Source: Martinezella tropici
Lineage (GTDB): Bacteria > Pseudomonadota > Alphaproteobacteria > Rhizobiales > Rhizobiaceae
Direction of reading: 5' to 3'
Length of the DNA: 41,030 bases
Assembly: GCA_000799755.1 (NCBI GenBank)
Contig: JUHI01000032.1
Span: 1-41,030 of the forward strand
In this document: positions 1 through 8,704 of the stretch, in pieces
How positions within the stretch are numbered: the first letter of the stretch is position 1
Layout: the number at the start of each line of letters is the position of its first letter
Notes under the pieces: model-generated
The model's input: only the letters and a program-made list of their open reading frames with translations
Told to the model about the DNA's origin: nothing
The model's database searches: none
Position numbers and translations under genes: made by a program

Positions 1-2
1 AA

Positions 3-338
3 GCTCATGACGGGCGTTCGGCTGCTGATATGTTTGCGACGGTTCAGACTGGAAACATTCTCCTGGCGGATCGCGCCTACGACAGCGACAGCTTACGCCA
101 AGGCCTCAAAGCACGAGGAGCGTGGGGCTGCATCCGCCCCATGCCAAACCGCGTCAACATCCCCACCTTCAGCCCATGGCTCTACAAACAACGCAATGCC
201 GTCGAGCGGTTCTTCAACAAACTCAAACACTTCCGTGCCGTCGCAACGCGATACGACAAACGCGACGACAATTTCCTCGCAGCCGTTCAGCTCGCATCAA
301 TTCGGATTTGGATACGATCTTATGAGTCGGTCACCTAA
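3..338 (+). mobile_element. IS5-family transposase, C-terminal part (cut by window start)
   Basis: The reading frame enters from outside the window (frame of base 3) and ends at a TAA at 336-338, so only about 111 C-terminal residues are visible. They contain the 'LADRAYDSD' segment that carries the second catalytic Asp of IS5/IS427-type DDE transposases. They also contain the closing 'RNAVERFFNKLKHFRAVATRYDK' region (split here as RNAVERFFNK and LKHFRAVATRYDK), which holds the catalytic Glu and the Y-R-K signature. The protein would cut and join IS ends in the cytoplasm. Whether the element is intact cannot be judged because its 5' half is outside. No terminal inverted repeat could be matched downstream because the other end is not visible. 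Confidence 0.85.
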
Positions 339-970
339 GGTAAAGCACCGGGATCGAATTGATCAGGACCGACGGGTTGGGAACAGACTGTCCCGACGTC
401 CGCAAGGGCAGCCTTGGCCCTCAGCAAGAGTAGCAATGCGGGCAGATCGTTGTTGGGATCTGTCGGCAGAAGTGTGATCTCGATGGCTCCTCATGTGATC
501 GACACTTCGAGGGGATATGTCGATTTCCGGCAATGGATGGGGCCGCATCGGCCCGAACACAAAATGCGCGCCGGCGGCTTTTAATGGCCTAGATCTGCAG
601 AAGGCGGCTGTTTTAGAAAGAATCGCCTTCGGCCTGGCATTTAAGCAGGTTCTGGTCCGAAGAAGCCACCGGGAAGCAGCATCGGCCCGACCATTTGGCG
701 ACCGTCATTCCCCTCAATCAGGCAGATGATCCAGCAAACTGGAGAAAACGGCTCTGGAGCCCGCGTTTCCAGGCGAATCCGCCGATCCAAGAGGACCGCG
801 GACGCGATTATGGCGGCGTCGAACTGCCCTGCTCGCCAGGCGCGAGAGGTGCCTGCAAATGCAACGTTAGTAAGAAAAGCTTATGATTAGGTCCCTGTTA
901 ACCATCTTGAGCTTAGAGATTGTTGATCCAGAGGCACGTCCGCCTTCCTAGTTTTTGCGAATAATCGGTC
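339..970. other. Gene-free stretch between IS remnant and ftsI-like gene
   Basis: About 630 bases with only short overlapping open frames in both directions and no recognisable protein, RNA or strong palindrome. It should hold the right end of the IS5-type element and the promoter of the downstream transpeptidase gene, but no convincing -35/-10 pair or Shine-Dalgarno sequence was found close to the ATG at 971. Confidence 0.5.
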
Positions 971-2695
971 ATGTCGATCATCCACGCCCTCAGCGCAAAT
1001 AGCGGTCGCCTCATCAGGATCACCTTCGGTCCCGGGTGGCGCGAACGACGGCCGGTACTGGCCGCAGGTCAAGCCAAGCTCGCCAAAGCCCGCATCATGA
1101 TGCTCGCGGGCGGACTGGTCATCTGCTATGTGGCGATTTTTGCCAGGCTCACCTATTTCGATCTGGAGCCGAGGACCGATACCTCCGCTATCCCGCCCGA
1201 CCATGTGAGTGCCGCACGCCCGGATATCGTCGACAGAAACGGCGAACTGCTTGCGACCGACATTCGCACCGTCTCGATGTTCGCCGAGCCCAACCGCGTG
1301 GTCGATCCGGACGAAGCGGTGGAGAAAATCGCCTCGATCTTTCCCGATATCGATCGCAAATCCCTGTACAAGAAGCTCGCCGACCACCGCTCGCACTTTG
1401 CCTGGCTGCGCCGGCAGCTGACGCCGAAGGAACAGAGCGAGATCCTGGCGCTCGGCATTCCCGCAATCGGATTTCGGCCGGAGGTCAAGCGCTTCTACCC
1501 AGGCGGGCGCACCGCCGCCCATATTCTCGGCTATGTCGATATCGACAACCATGGCGTCGCCGGCATGGAAAAATATCTCGACATGCAGGGCCTGTCGGAC
1601 CTCGCGTCCACCGGTCTGACGAGCCGCGACCAGCTGGAGCCGGTACGGCTGTCAATCGACCTGCGCGTCCAGAACGTCGTCCACGACGTGGTGTCGGATG
1701 CGATCGGCCGCTACCAGAGCCAGGCGGCCGGCGCCGTCATTCTCGACATCCATACCGGCGAAGTGATGGCCATGGCTTCGGCTCCGGATTTCGATCCGAA
1801 CGATCCGCAGGCCGACGGCGACAAGGGCTGGCTGAACCGCATGTCGAACGGTACGGACGAGATGGGCTCGGTCTTCAAGACCTTCTCGATCGCTATGGCC
1901 ATCGACACGGGCACGGTCAAGCTCAGCGATACCTTCGACGCCAGCGCGCCGTTGCATTACGGCGGCTTCACCATCCATGACGACCGCGACGTGCCGCGGC
2001 GCGTCCTGTCGATCCCGGAAATCTTCCGCTATTCGTCCAACATCGGCACCGCCAGAATGATGGACAAGGTCGGCATGGCCATCCAGAAGACCTACCTGAC
2101 CCGCTTCGGCCTGCTCTCGAAGATGCAGACGGAACTGCCCGAAGTGAAGGCGCCGAGCCAGCCGAAAGTCTGGAAGAAGATCAACTCGATCACCATAGCT
2201 TTCGGCCACGGCGTCGCCACCACGCCGATGCAGACGGCCGTCGCCGGCGCGGCCCTCATCGACGGCGGCAAGCTGATCGAGCCTTCCTTCCTTCCGCGCA
2301 CGCAGGAAGAGGCGGAAAAGACCGAAACGATGATCGTCAAGAAAAGCACTAGCGATACGATCCGCTACCTCTTCCGGCTGAACGGCGAACAGGGCACCGG
2401 CAGAACCGCCGACGTCCCCGGCTACCATGTCGGCGGCAAGACGGGCACCGCAAACAAGGTCATTCACGGCGTCTATTCCCACAAGCTCAGCTTCAATTCG
2501 TTCCTGGCGGCTTTTCCGATGAGTGATCCGAAATATGTCGTGCTGGCCTTCATCGATCAGCCGCTGACGGGCGTGCACAATCTGAACCTCGCCGCCGAAA
2601 CGGCAGCTCCCATGGTTCACGATATCATCAGCCGCGCCGCGCCGATCCTCGGCGTCGAACCTGACTTCGGATCGAACCTACTCGCCGCATTCTGA
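971..2695 (+). CDS. FtsI/PBP3-like peptidoglycan D,D-transpeptidase (class B PBP)
   Basis: A 574-residue class B penicillin-binding protein, which cross-links peptidoglycan stem peptides at the periplasmic face and in the FtsI family acts at the division septum. Visible features: a cytoplasmic N-terminus of about 40 residues, one membrane anchor (about residues 42-62), a dimerisation segment beginning 'RPDIVDRNGELLATDI', then the transpeptidase domain with all three penicilloyl-serine motifs: S300-V-F-K303, S355-S-N357 and K490-T-G492. Length and motif spacing match rhizobial FtsI. It lies alone rather than in a dcw cluster with mraW or murE, so it is probably an extra paralogue rather than the housekeeping copy. 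An internal ATG at 1097 would remove the basic N-terminal tail but keep the anchor. The stop is 47 bases from the convergent TetR gene. Confidence 0.9.
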   Translation: MSIIHALSANSGRLIRITFGPGWRERRPVLAAGQAKLAKARIMMLAGGLVICYVAIFARLTYFDLEPRTDTSAIPPDHVSAARPDIVDRNGELLATDIRTVSMFAEPNRVVDPDEAVEKIASIFPDIDRKSLYKKLADHRSHFAWLRRQLTPKEQSEILALGIPAIGFRPEVKRFYPGGRTAAHILGYVDIDNHGVAGMEKYLDMQGLSDLASTGLTSRDQLEPVRLSIDLRVQNVVHDVVSDAIGRYQSQAAGAVILDIHTGEVMAMASAPDFDPNDPQADGDKGWLNRMSNGTDEMGSVFKTFSIAMAIDTGTVKLSDTFDASAPLHYGGFTIHDDRDVPRRVLSIPEIFRYSSNIGTARMMDKVGMAIQKTYLTRFGLLSKMQTELPEVKAPSQPKVWKKINSITIAFGHGVATTPMQTAVAGAALIDGGKLIEPSFLPRTQEEAEKTETMIVKKSTSDTIRYLFRLNGEQGTGRTADVPGYHVGGKTGTANKVIHGVYSHKLSFNSFLAAFPMSDPKYVVLAFIDQPLTGVHNLNLAAETAAPMVHDIISRAAPILGVEPDFGSNLLAAF

Positions 2696-2714
2696 GGGTT
2701 GGGTAAGCTCCGGC

Positions 2715-2734
2715 GCCGCCGCAAAAGCGGCGGC
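2715..2734. terminator. Stem-loop between convergent ftsI-like and tetR genes
   Basis: Perfect 8-bp stem GCCGCCGC / GCGGCGGC with an AAAA loop, placed in the 47-base gap between two convergent genes. There is no T-run on either side, so it is either a weak bidirectional terminator or an mRNA 3'-end stabiliser. Confidence 0.5.
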
Positions 2735-2742
2735 AGCAACGC

Positions 2743-3435
2743 TCAGACCGCGCTATAGCCGCAGCCGCGCAGGAAGAAGGAAGCCGCTTCGCGAGCGTGA
2801 TCCTCCATTTGCGCCTTGATCGGCGCGAGATCGGCGTGAAACAGCGACGAGATCAGCATCGGCAACAGAACCAGATCGATGAAGTATCTGGTCGTGGCTT
2901 CGATATTGGCCGGAGCGAAGGCCGGCAGTGATCTTAGTTCCTCGGCCTCCGCCAGTTCCGCCACAAGTTTCATCGAGGTAGCCGTTCCATGCGCTCGCAT
3001 GGCGTAGTGGATCGTGGTCGCCAGATCTGGATGGCGCGTCGCTTCACCGATCACGCTGCGGACAAGCCCGATAGTCTCAGCCCGGATGGCGCGTTGGACG
3101 ATCAGCACACCTGCGGACTGGAAACGCTCGAGGATGCTGCCCGACGTGGCGGAGCCCACCATCTCGCCGGATCTTTGCGCCCAGCGCAGGACGACTTCCC
3201 GAAACAGGGTCTCCTTGTTGGTGAAGCGCGCATAGATGCTCGGCTTGCCCGCGCTGGCCACCTCAGCGATCTCATCGATGCTGGCCCCCTCATAGCCGCG
3301 GTCAATAAAGACCTGGAGGGCTGCCTGCAGGATTCTGTCTTCGACCTCGCCTGCTCTTTCGCGCGGGGGACGACCACGCCGCGTTGTGCCGGCCTTCGCC
3401 GTTGTAATTAAGGGTTTTGCCATTTCTTGCGGCAT
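2743..3435 (-). CDS. TetR/AcrR-family transcriptional repressor of the adjacent efflux pair
   Basis: A 230-residue TetR-type regulator. After a basic 'TRRGRPPRERAGEVEDRILQ' start, the helix-turn-helix region reads 'GYEGASIDEIAEVASAGKPSIYARF', split as GYEGASIDEIAEV and ASAGKPSIYARF, the canonical TetR DNA-binding motif. The C-terminal half is a helical ligand/dimerisation domain resembling the AefR-type C-terminus. The ATG at 3435 is preferred because GAGG lies five bases upstream; ATG 3423 and GTG 3447 are alternatives. It is divergent from emrA/emrB with a 141-base shared promoter region containing a palindrome, so it most likely represses the pump and itself until a pump substrate releases it. 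The inducer cannot be told from sequence. Confidence 0.88.
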   Translation of the reverse strand: MPQEMAKPLITTAKAGTTRRGRPPRERAGEVEDRILQAALQVFIDRGYEGASIDEIAEVASAGKPSIYARFTNKETLFREVVLRWAQRSGEMVGSATSGSILERFQSAGVLIVQRAIRAETIGLVRSVIGEATRHPDLATTIHYAMRAHGTATSMKLVAELAEAEELRSLPAFAPANIEATTRYFIDLVLLPMLISSLFHADLAPIKAQMEDHAREAASFFLRGCGYSAV

Positions 3436-3492
3436 GACGGACCTCACTGTTTTTTGATTGGCTCGGATGCAACTTCACACCCTCCGCACCTC

Positions 3493-3573
3493 TTGACTAA
3501 CACCCCGATCGGATCTAGGTCAATATTTAAATTGAACGTTTCGTTTCAATTATTGGCCTTGTGACAAAAGAGG
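3493..3573 (+). promoter_or_regulatory. emrA promoter region with TetR-type palindrome (3530-3551)
   Basis: A TTGACT hexamer (3493-3498) is followed 17 bases later by a poor -10 candidate TAGGTC (3516-3521). Immediately downstream, 3530-3551 is an interrupted palindrome with arms AATTGAA and TTCAATT around an ACGTTTCGT core that is itself nearly symmetric; this is the expected size and position for a TetR-dimer operator over the transcription start. Shine-Dalgarno AAGAGG occupies 3568-3573, three bases before the ATG. Confidence 0.55.
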
Positions 3574-3576
3574 TAA

Positions 3577-4839
3577 ATGATGAGCACGCCTCAGGATGAG
3601 ACTCTCGGAAAATTGATTGTGTTGGAACCGCGAACAGCCGGCGCAAAAGCAAATGACGAACAAGGCGGCCCCACGGCCAAGCAGGATCGGGCGGAAGTGC
3701 CGCAAACCGGCGAGCAAACCCGAATAAACGAAGAAAAGGTTCCGCCCGCCGATGAGACCCAACCGGAAAGCGCCAAAGGTGGGCCTTCCCGGCGCCGGAA
3801 GATGCTCTTGATTGGTGGGACGGCGCTCGCAGTCGCGGTGGTGGTGACATATATCTATTGGGACAACGGCTCCCATTATGAGAGTACCGACGACGCCTTC
3901 ATCGCCGCGCGGCAATATGCGGTCACATCGCGAGTTGCCGGCTATATTTCGTCTGTTCCAGTCACCGACAATCAGCATGTCGGCGCTGGTGACGTGATCG
4001 CTCAGATCGACGACCGCGACTATCGGACGGCTCTGGAACAGGCTCAAGCCCAGGTGACGGCCGCAAACGCCAACATCCAGAATACCGAGGCACAGAAGCG
4101 GGTGCAGGATGCCAATGTGGACGAGGCAAAGGCCCAGGTCGCACAGGCGCAAGCCAATCTCGTCTTCGCCCAGCAACAGAACGATCGCTATCAGGCGCTG
4201 GTAAAGGGGGGCTCGGGCAGCCTTCAGGACGCCCAGCAATATGCATCGCAGTTGCGCCAGCAACAGGCTACCCTGACCACCGACCAGGCCGCGCTCGTGG
4301 CTGCACAGCGTCAGCTTGACGCATATGACTTCCAGATCGCCAATGTTCAGGCCACTCTCAAGCAGGATCAGGCCCAGCTCGACCAGGCGAAACTCAACCT
4401 TTCCTACACGACAATGACCGCGGCTGAGCCAGGTCGCGTCGTGCAGCTGTCGGCCGGCAAGGGCGAATATGTGCAGACGGGCACGAATCTCGCAATGTTC
4501 GTGCCGGACAAGCTCTGGGTCACCGCCAACTTCAAGGAAACGCAGCTCGATCATATGCGGCCGGGCCAACCGGTGACGCTCACCATCGACGCCTATGGCG
4601 GCCGCACGATCTATGGTCACGTGGCAAGCGTGCAGCCGGGGTCGGGCACCGCCTTCTCGCTGCTTCCGGCGGAAAACGCCACCGGCAATTATGTGAAGAT
4701 CGTCCAGCGCGTGCCTGTCAAGATCGATCTTGACGACGTTCCGGGCAATTTAGCCCTGGGCCCGGGCATGTCCGTCGTCCCGACCGTTCGGACCGATGCC
4801 AGCCCCTCCCTGTGGGAAAGCCTGAGGAACGTGTTGTGA
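3577..4839 (+). CDS. emrA: EmrA/HlyD-family periplasmic adaptor of an efflux pump
   Basis: A 420-residue membrane fusion protein that bridges an inner-membrane MFS exporter to an outer-membrane channel. A hydrophilic N-terminal tail of about 72 residues is followed by a single membrane segment (about 75-94, 'MLLIGGTALAVAVVVTYIYW'). Next comes the lipoyl-type half 'YAVTSRVAGYISSVPVTDNQHV', a long coiled-coil hairpin rich in Gln and Ala (about 150-270) and the closing barrel half 'TTMTAAEPGRVVQL...GEYVQTG'. The tail before the membrane segment is longer than in E. coli EmrA. The gene overlaps the exporter start by four bases (GTGA), indicating translational coupling. No outer-membrane TolC partner is encoded here, so a chromosomal one is presumably used. 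Confidence 0.9.
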   Translation: MMSTPQDETLGKLIVLEPRTAGAKANDEQGGPTAKQDRAEVPQTGEQTRINEEKVPPADETQPESAKGGPSRRRKMLLIGGTALAVAVVVTYIYWDNGSHYESTDDAFIAARQYAVTSRVAGYISSVPVTDNQHVGAGDVIAQIDDRDYRTALEQAQAQVTAANANIQNTEAQKRVQDANVDEAKAQVAQAQANLVFAQQQNDRYQALVKGGSGSLQDAQQYASQLRQQQATLTTDQAALVAAQRQLDAYDFQIANVQATLKQDQAQLDQAKLNLSYTTMTAAEPGRVVQLSAGKGEYVQTGTNLAMFVPDKLWVTANFKETQLDHMRPGQPVTLTIDAYGGRTIYGHVASVQPGSGTAFSLLPAENATGNYVKIVQRVPVKIDLDDVPGNLALGPGMSVVPTVRTDASPSLWESLRNVL

Positions 4840-6422
4840 GCACGAGCGCCGCTGCCGCCAGACCGGCGGTAAATCCTTGGATCATCGCGATCGTTGTTGC
4901 GCTTGCCAGCTTCATGGAAGTGCTCGACACGACGATCGCCAACGTCGCCCTGAACTATATTTCCGGCGGCCTCGGTGTCAGCCAGGACGAGGCATCCTGG
5001 GTGGTCACCACCTATCTGGTCTCCAATGCCGTGATCGTGACGGCAACGAGCTATCTCGTGCGCATCTTCGGGCGCAGGACCTTCTTCCTAGGTTGCCTGG
5101 CGCTCTTCACCATCAGCTCCGTCATGTGCGGCTTTGCTCCCAATCTGCAATTCCTGCTTCTTGCCCGCATCCTGCAGGGCATTGGCGGCGGCGGCATGGT
5201 GCCGGTCGCACAATCCATTCTGGCCGACAGCTTTCCGCCCGAGAAGCGCGGACAGGGCTTTGCCATGTTCGGCGTCGCCGTCGTCGTTGCCCCTGTCGTA
5301 GGCCCGACCTTGGGAGGCTGGCTTTCCGATAATTTCTCATGGCACTGGTGTTTCCTGATCAACGGCCCCGTTGGCGTCCTGACGCTTGCAGCCGTCGCCA
5401 TGCTGATCAGGGAGCCAGCCGGCAGCGCTGAAGAGCGCGCCCGCAAGCGTCACAGGGAACCGGGTTTCGACTGGATCGGTTTCGGGCTCGTTGCCACCTT
5501 CCTCGGAATGCTGGAGCTGATGCTCGATCGAGGTTTGGAAGACGACTGGTTCGGCTCCACCTTCATCATCACGGCAGCAGTCGTCTGCGCCCTCGCCTTC
5601 ATCCTGATGATCCCTTGGGAATTGAAACACAAGAGCCCCGCCGTCGACATCCGGATGCTGGTCAGCCGCCAGTTTGGCACCTGCTTCATCGTGATGCTGG
5701 CGACCGGGGCGCTGCTGTTGGCGACAACGCAGTATTTACCCCAGCTGGTACAGCAGAATCTCGGCTACACCGCAACCTGGGCCGGTTTGATGTTGTCCCC
5801 TGGCGGGTTGGTGACCATGGTCATGATGTTCGTCGTCGGCTTTCTGTCATCGAAAGTACAGCCGAAGTACCTGATCGCAATCGGCGCCGGCTTCGTCACC
5901 CTGTCGATGTATCAGGTGACGAATATCTATAGCGGTGTGGGTTTCTGGTATCTTGCCGAGGCCCGCATGTTGCAGGGCATCGGCCTGCCATTCATCTTCC
6001 TGGCGATCACATCCGCCTCCTATGACGGCATCCCCGCCACCAAGACAGACCAGGCCTCGGCCCTGCTCAACGCCGCTCGCAACACCGGCGGCTCCTTGGG
6101 CGTGTCGCTGATCTCAAACATCATCACTCATCGCGAGCAGTTCCACCAGAGCCGCCTGATAGAACATGTCATCCCTTCTGGCGTCGCCTATCAGAATACA
6201 TATGCTCAGGTGACCAACTACTTCATGGCCCAGGGAAGCTCGCTCCTGACCGCACAGCAGCAGGCGCTCGCCTGGATCAATAACCAGGTTCAGAGCCAGG
6301 CCTCGTTTCTCTCCTATGTTGACGCGTTCTGGGCACTGACGCTGATCTCACTTGCGGCGATCCCACTCGCCCTGACGCTGCGCAATGTCACCCTCGGCAA
6401 GAAGGCCTCTATGGGGCACTGA
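4836..6422 (+). CDS. emrB: DHA2-family MFS drug exporter, EmrB type
   Basis: A 14-helix proton-driven exporter. It shows the family motif 'LDTTIANVALNYISGGLG' in the first helix/loop, the 'WVVTTYLVSNA' second helix, the 'LLARILQGIGGGGMVPVAQS' motif-B region and the antiporter motif C segment 'VVVAPVVGPTLGGWLSDN'. The GTG at 4836 is chosen over the in-frame ATG at 4812 because GAGGAA stands eight bases upstream and because it gives the GTGA overlap with the emrA stop; the resulting protein is 528 residues. Together with EmrA it should expel hydrophobic toxic compounds across both membranes. Plant phenolics or flavonoids would be a plausible substrate in a rhizobium, but that is inference. Confidence 0.9.
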   Translation: MSTSAAAARPAVNPWIIAIVVALASFMEVLDTTIANVALNYISGGLGVSQDEASWVVTTYLVSNAVIVTATSYLVRIFGRRTFFLGCLALFTISSVMCGFAPNLQFLLLARILQGIGGGGMVPVAQSILADSFPPEKRGQGFAMFGVAVVVAPVVGPTLGGWLSDNFSWHWCFLINGPVGVLTLAAVAMLIREPAGSAEERARKRHREPGFDWIGFGLVATFLGMLELMLDRGLEDDWFGSTFIITAAVVCALAFILMIPWELKHKSPAVDIRMLVSRQFGTCFIVMLATGALLLATTQYLPQLVQQNLGYTATWAGLMLSPGGLVTMVMMFVVGFLSSKVQPKYLIAIGAGFVTLSMYQVTNIYSGVGFWYLAEARMLQGIGLPFIFLAITSASYDGIPATKTDQASALLNAARNTGGSLGVSLISNIITHREQFHQSRLIEHVIPSGVAYQNTYAQVTNYFMAQGSSLLTAQQQALAWINNQVQSQASFLSYVDAFWALTLISLAAIPLALTLRNVTLGKKASMGH

Positions 6423-6917
6423 CGGCTCTGCTGCAGGAAATCGGTTGATGCCCGAAAGAGCGCTGAAGATTTTCAGCGAGACTTTTGCTGATCGATTTTA
6501 GCTGGCGTCAGTTTTGCGTTGAAAGCATCCTTTGGGCAGTCGGCTGGCATTGGCGTCGGCTACAATCGACCTGAAGGTCGAAGAAAATGCAGGTGTAGAA
6601 GCGATTTCCGCACTCGCGGCCATGGGTCATGAAATCTCGGCCATCGATGCCCTCAACCCGCTTGGGGGCAAAGTCGGCGTGATCCGAAATGTCTGCATCG
6701 AGGAAAATGTCGATCTCCTCGACGTCGCCAGTCCCCACGTTGAAGTGCGCGTGATTGGCGGCCGGAAAGGGCGGCGCAAGAGCTCCGACAACGACCACCC
6801 TGTTCTCCACCAAGCAACCTGGAACACCCCATCATTCCATGGAGGAACCGAAACGCTCTACACCCCGGTGGAAGCGAAGCTGACATCACTGTTGGGCTCG
6901 TCGTTGAGGCCGAAAGG
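6423..6917. other. Intergenic region with a possible weak gene relic
   Basis: About 495 bases without a supported gene. On the plus strand, 6555-6690 translates to 'LKVEENAGVEAISALAAMGH', which resembles the late part of gamma-glutamyltransferases (acidic 'vE', Ala-rich helix, 'GH'). No catalytic Thr, no continuing frame and no C-terminal signature is present, so at most it is a decayed fragment. Confidence 0.25.
6461..6478 (+). terminator. Probable terminator after emrB
   Basis: Perfect 7-bp stem CGCTGAA / TTCAGCG with a four-base loop, followed within two bases by GACTTTT. It lies 39 bases after the emrB stop. Confidence 0.55.
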
Positions 6918-7832
6918 TCAATCATGCCGCGCCAGGAAGCCTGAAACCGTCTTCAGGCAAAGATCCTTCTCTTCCACATGCGGCATATGGCTCGAATTTT
7001 CGAAGAGCACCCATTCGCATCCCTTGACGCGATCGAGATAGGGCTTGACCACCAGCGGCGTCGCCTCGTCATATTTGCCTGAGATCAGCAAGGTCGGTGC
7101 CTCGATGAAGGAAAGCCTGTCTTCGATCGTCCAATCTTTCATGGTGCCGATGACATGAAACTCGGTCGGACCGTTCATGTTGCGGTAAACCGTATTGTCC
7201 TCGTCCATGGTGGCGAAGGTGCGCGCCACTTCAGCCGGCCACGGCACGACGCGGCAGACATGGCGATCGTAAAAGACGCGAGAGGCGGCGATATAGTCCG
7301 GATCGGTGATCGTTCCGGCCTGTTCGTGCCTCAATAGCGTGTCCTGCACCTGCTGCGGCAATTCCTCGCGAAGACGGTTCGCTTCGGCGACCCAGGTGTG
7401 CATGTTGGCCGGCGAATTGGCGATCACCAGCGCTTTCAATCCCTTCGGTCGACGCACCGCATGTTCGGCCCCCAGCATGCCGCCCCAGGACTGGCCAAGA
7501 AAGGCATAGCGATCCCGGATGCCGAGATGTTGCAGCAGCGTATCCAGCTCATCGAGGAACAAGGCCGGGGTCCAGAAATCAGGGCCTTTCTCCGGCAGTC
7601 GCGTCGACTTGCCGTTGCCGACCTGATCGTAGTGGATGACGGCGCGGCCATCGATCTCGGTAATGCCCTTGAAACTGTCGACGTAGTCATGCGTGCAGCC
7701 CGGCCCACCGTGGGCGACGACGAGCGGCAGCCTGCCGGAATCGAGTGAGCCGGTGATGCGGTACCAGGTCCGATATTCACGAAAGGGCAGAAAGGCTTCC
7801 TGCGTCGGGATTGCGGCCACGTGTCTCTCCAT
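6918..7832 (-). CDS. Proline iminopeptidase-like alpha/beta hydrolase (Pip 1)
   Basis: A 304-residue S33-family hydrolase. From the ATG at 7832 the oxyanion motif HGGPG is at 41-45, the nucleophile elbow is G113-Q-S115-W-G117-G. The acid lies in 'LLISGKYDEATP' and the catalytic His in 'SSHMPHVEE' near the C-terminus. Family members remove N-terminal proline or hydrolyse related amides; no signal peptide is seen, so it is probably cytoplasmic. A TTG at 7838 opens the frame two codons earlier and a GTG near 7820 is also possible; GGAG abuts the ATG. It is co-oriented with, and 54 bases downstream of, the LuxR gene. It has its own promoter element (7881-7899) shared with the second pip gene, as in plant-responsive LuxR-solo loci. 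Confidence 0.88.
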   Translation of the reverse strand: MERHVAAIPTQEAFLPFREYRTWYRITGSLDSGRLPLVVAHGGPGCTHDYVDSFKGITEIDGRAVIHYDQVGNGKSTRLPEKGPDFWTPALFLDELDTLLQHLGIRDRYAFLGQSWGGMLGAEHAVRRPKGLKALVIANSPANMHTWVAEANRLREELPQQVQDTLLRHEQAGTITDPDYIAASRVFYDRHVCRVVPWPAEVARTFATMDEDNTVYRNMNGPTEFHVIGTMKDWTIEDRLSFIEAPTLLISGKYDEATPLVVKPYLDRVKGCEWVLFENSSHMPHVEEKDLCLKTVSGFLARHD

Positions 7833-7880
7833 CTCCAAACTTTGGTGGCGGAGACCATAACGCGGCCGAAACGGATGCGG

Positions 7881-7899
7881 CAGCTATCACAAGTTATAG
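7881..7899 (-). promoter_or_regulatory. Predicted LuxR-solo binding element, pip 1 promoter
   Basis: Read in the direction of the pip gene it is CTATAACTTGTGATAGCTG, a 16-bp imperfect palindrome followed by CTG. It matches the element before the second pip gene at 16 of 19 positions. A start site about 42 bases from its centre would fall near 7849, with a TTATGG -10-like hexamer around 7860 and a leader of about 17 bases to the ATG at 7832. It overlaps the last codons and the stop of the LuxR gene. Confidence 0.7.
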
Positions 7900-8669
7900 G
7901 ATGGCTGTACATCCAGCAGGCGGTAATGCGCGGCGCGGACGACTGCCTGGGTACGGTTCTTGGCGCCGAGCTTCTTTGCAGCAGCATTGAGATGCATGAC
8001 GACCGTCGGCACAGAGCGATCGATAATGCGGGAAATCTCCTTGGCGGAATAACCCTCAGCGGAATAGCGCAGGCATTCCCTCTCGCGCTCCGTCAGTCGG
8101 ATCTTGCCAACACTGAGGGCGGAGGTATCGAACAGCGAATAGGCCGTCTCGTGAAAGACATGCGCAAGCAGGTTGAAATCGGCAATGTAGCGCAAGGCAT
8201 CGCGCTCAAACTCTTTCTTGCCGCCGAAACGAATTCCGGTGACCGTCGCATAATCGCCGCGAGGCATGTGCACCGGCACCGTAACACCCGTCGACATGTC
8301 ACGCTCGCTCAGATAGCGCGCGACGGGAGCTGTATCTTCGCTCATGAAACGCTTGATCAGCGTGTCGGCATCGGGATCATAATTCCAGAAGAACGGCGCG
8401 GAGGTGCGTAGCGCCACTTGCTGCACGGGATCGATGCGGAAATAGCCGCGATCGAACCAATATTCATACATGTCGTCGGAGATGTTCCTGAGCTTCAGAA
8501 GCGAAGGGATCATGATCTTGCCGTCGATGTCGTAAGGCACCGGCGAATAATCATAGATCAAGGCCTCGAAACCGATTGCCTTCATGCCTTCGAAGACATG
8601 GTCGATGCGGCCGTCCAGCGTCTGATGCGCCGTGAATTGGCGCCTGATGGTTCCGATTTGATCGAACAT
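7887..8669 (-). CDS. LuxR-family solo regulator, plant-signal (PipR/OryR/PsoR-like) type
   Basis: A 260-residue regulator with an N-terminal autoinducer-binding-type domain (about 15-175) and a C-terminal LuxR helix-turn-helix ('LTERERECLRYSAEGYSAKE' ... 'SVPTVVMHLNAAAKKLGAKN'). Aligning the invariant Asp-Pro (D80-P81) with TraR D70-P71 places M67 at TraR W57 and W71 at TraR Y61, while W95 aligns with W85. The W-to-M and Y-to-W changes define the plant-associated LuxR solos that do not bind acyl-homoserine lactones. No luxI gene is present in the window. ATG 8669 is chosen because GGGAA lies seven bases upstream and because the GTG at 8711 would put the start inside the predicted element for the divergent gene. 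It is flanked by two pip genes and a peptide ABC importer, matching PipR-type loci. Confidence 0.9.
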   Translation of the reverse strand: MFDQIGTIRRQFTAHQTLDGRIDHVFEGMKAIGFEALIYDYSPVPYDIDGKIMIPSLLKLRNISDDMYEYWFDRGYFRIDPVQQVALRTSAPFFWNYDPDADTLIKRFMSEDTAPVARYLSERDMSTGVTVPVHMPRGDYATVTGIRFGGKKEFERDALRYIADFNLLAHVFHETAYSLFDTSALSVGKIRLTERERECLRYSAEGYSAKEISRIIDRSVPTVVMHLNAAAKKLGAKNRTQAVVRAAHYRLLDVQPSYNL

Positions 8670-8704
8670 GCAGCGGTTCCCGTCTGTGCCTGAGACCTCC
8701 CAAC

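Noticed and set aside
6532..7041. Plus-strand frame resembling part of a gamma-glutamyltransferase
   Set aside because: Only about 40 residues look similar, no catalytic or terminal motif is present, and the frame runs into the antisense of the pip gene. Kept only as a note for the gap.
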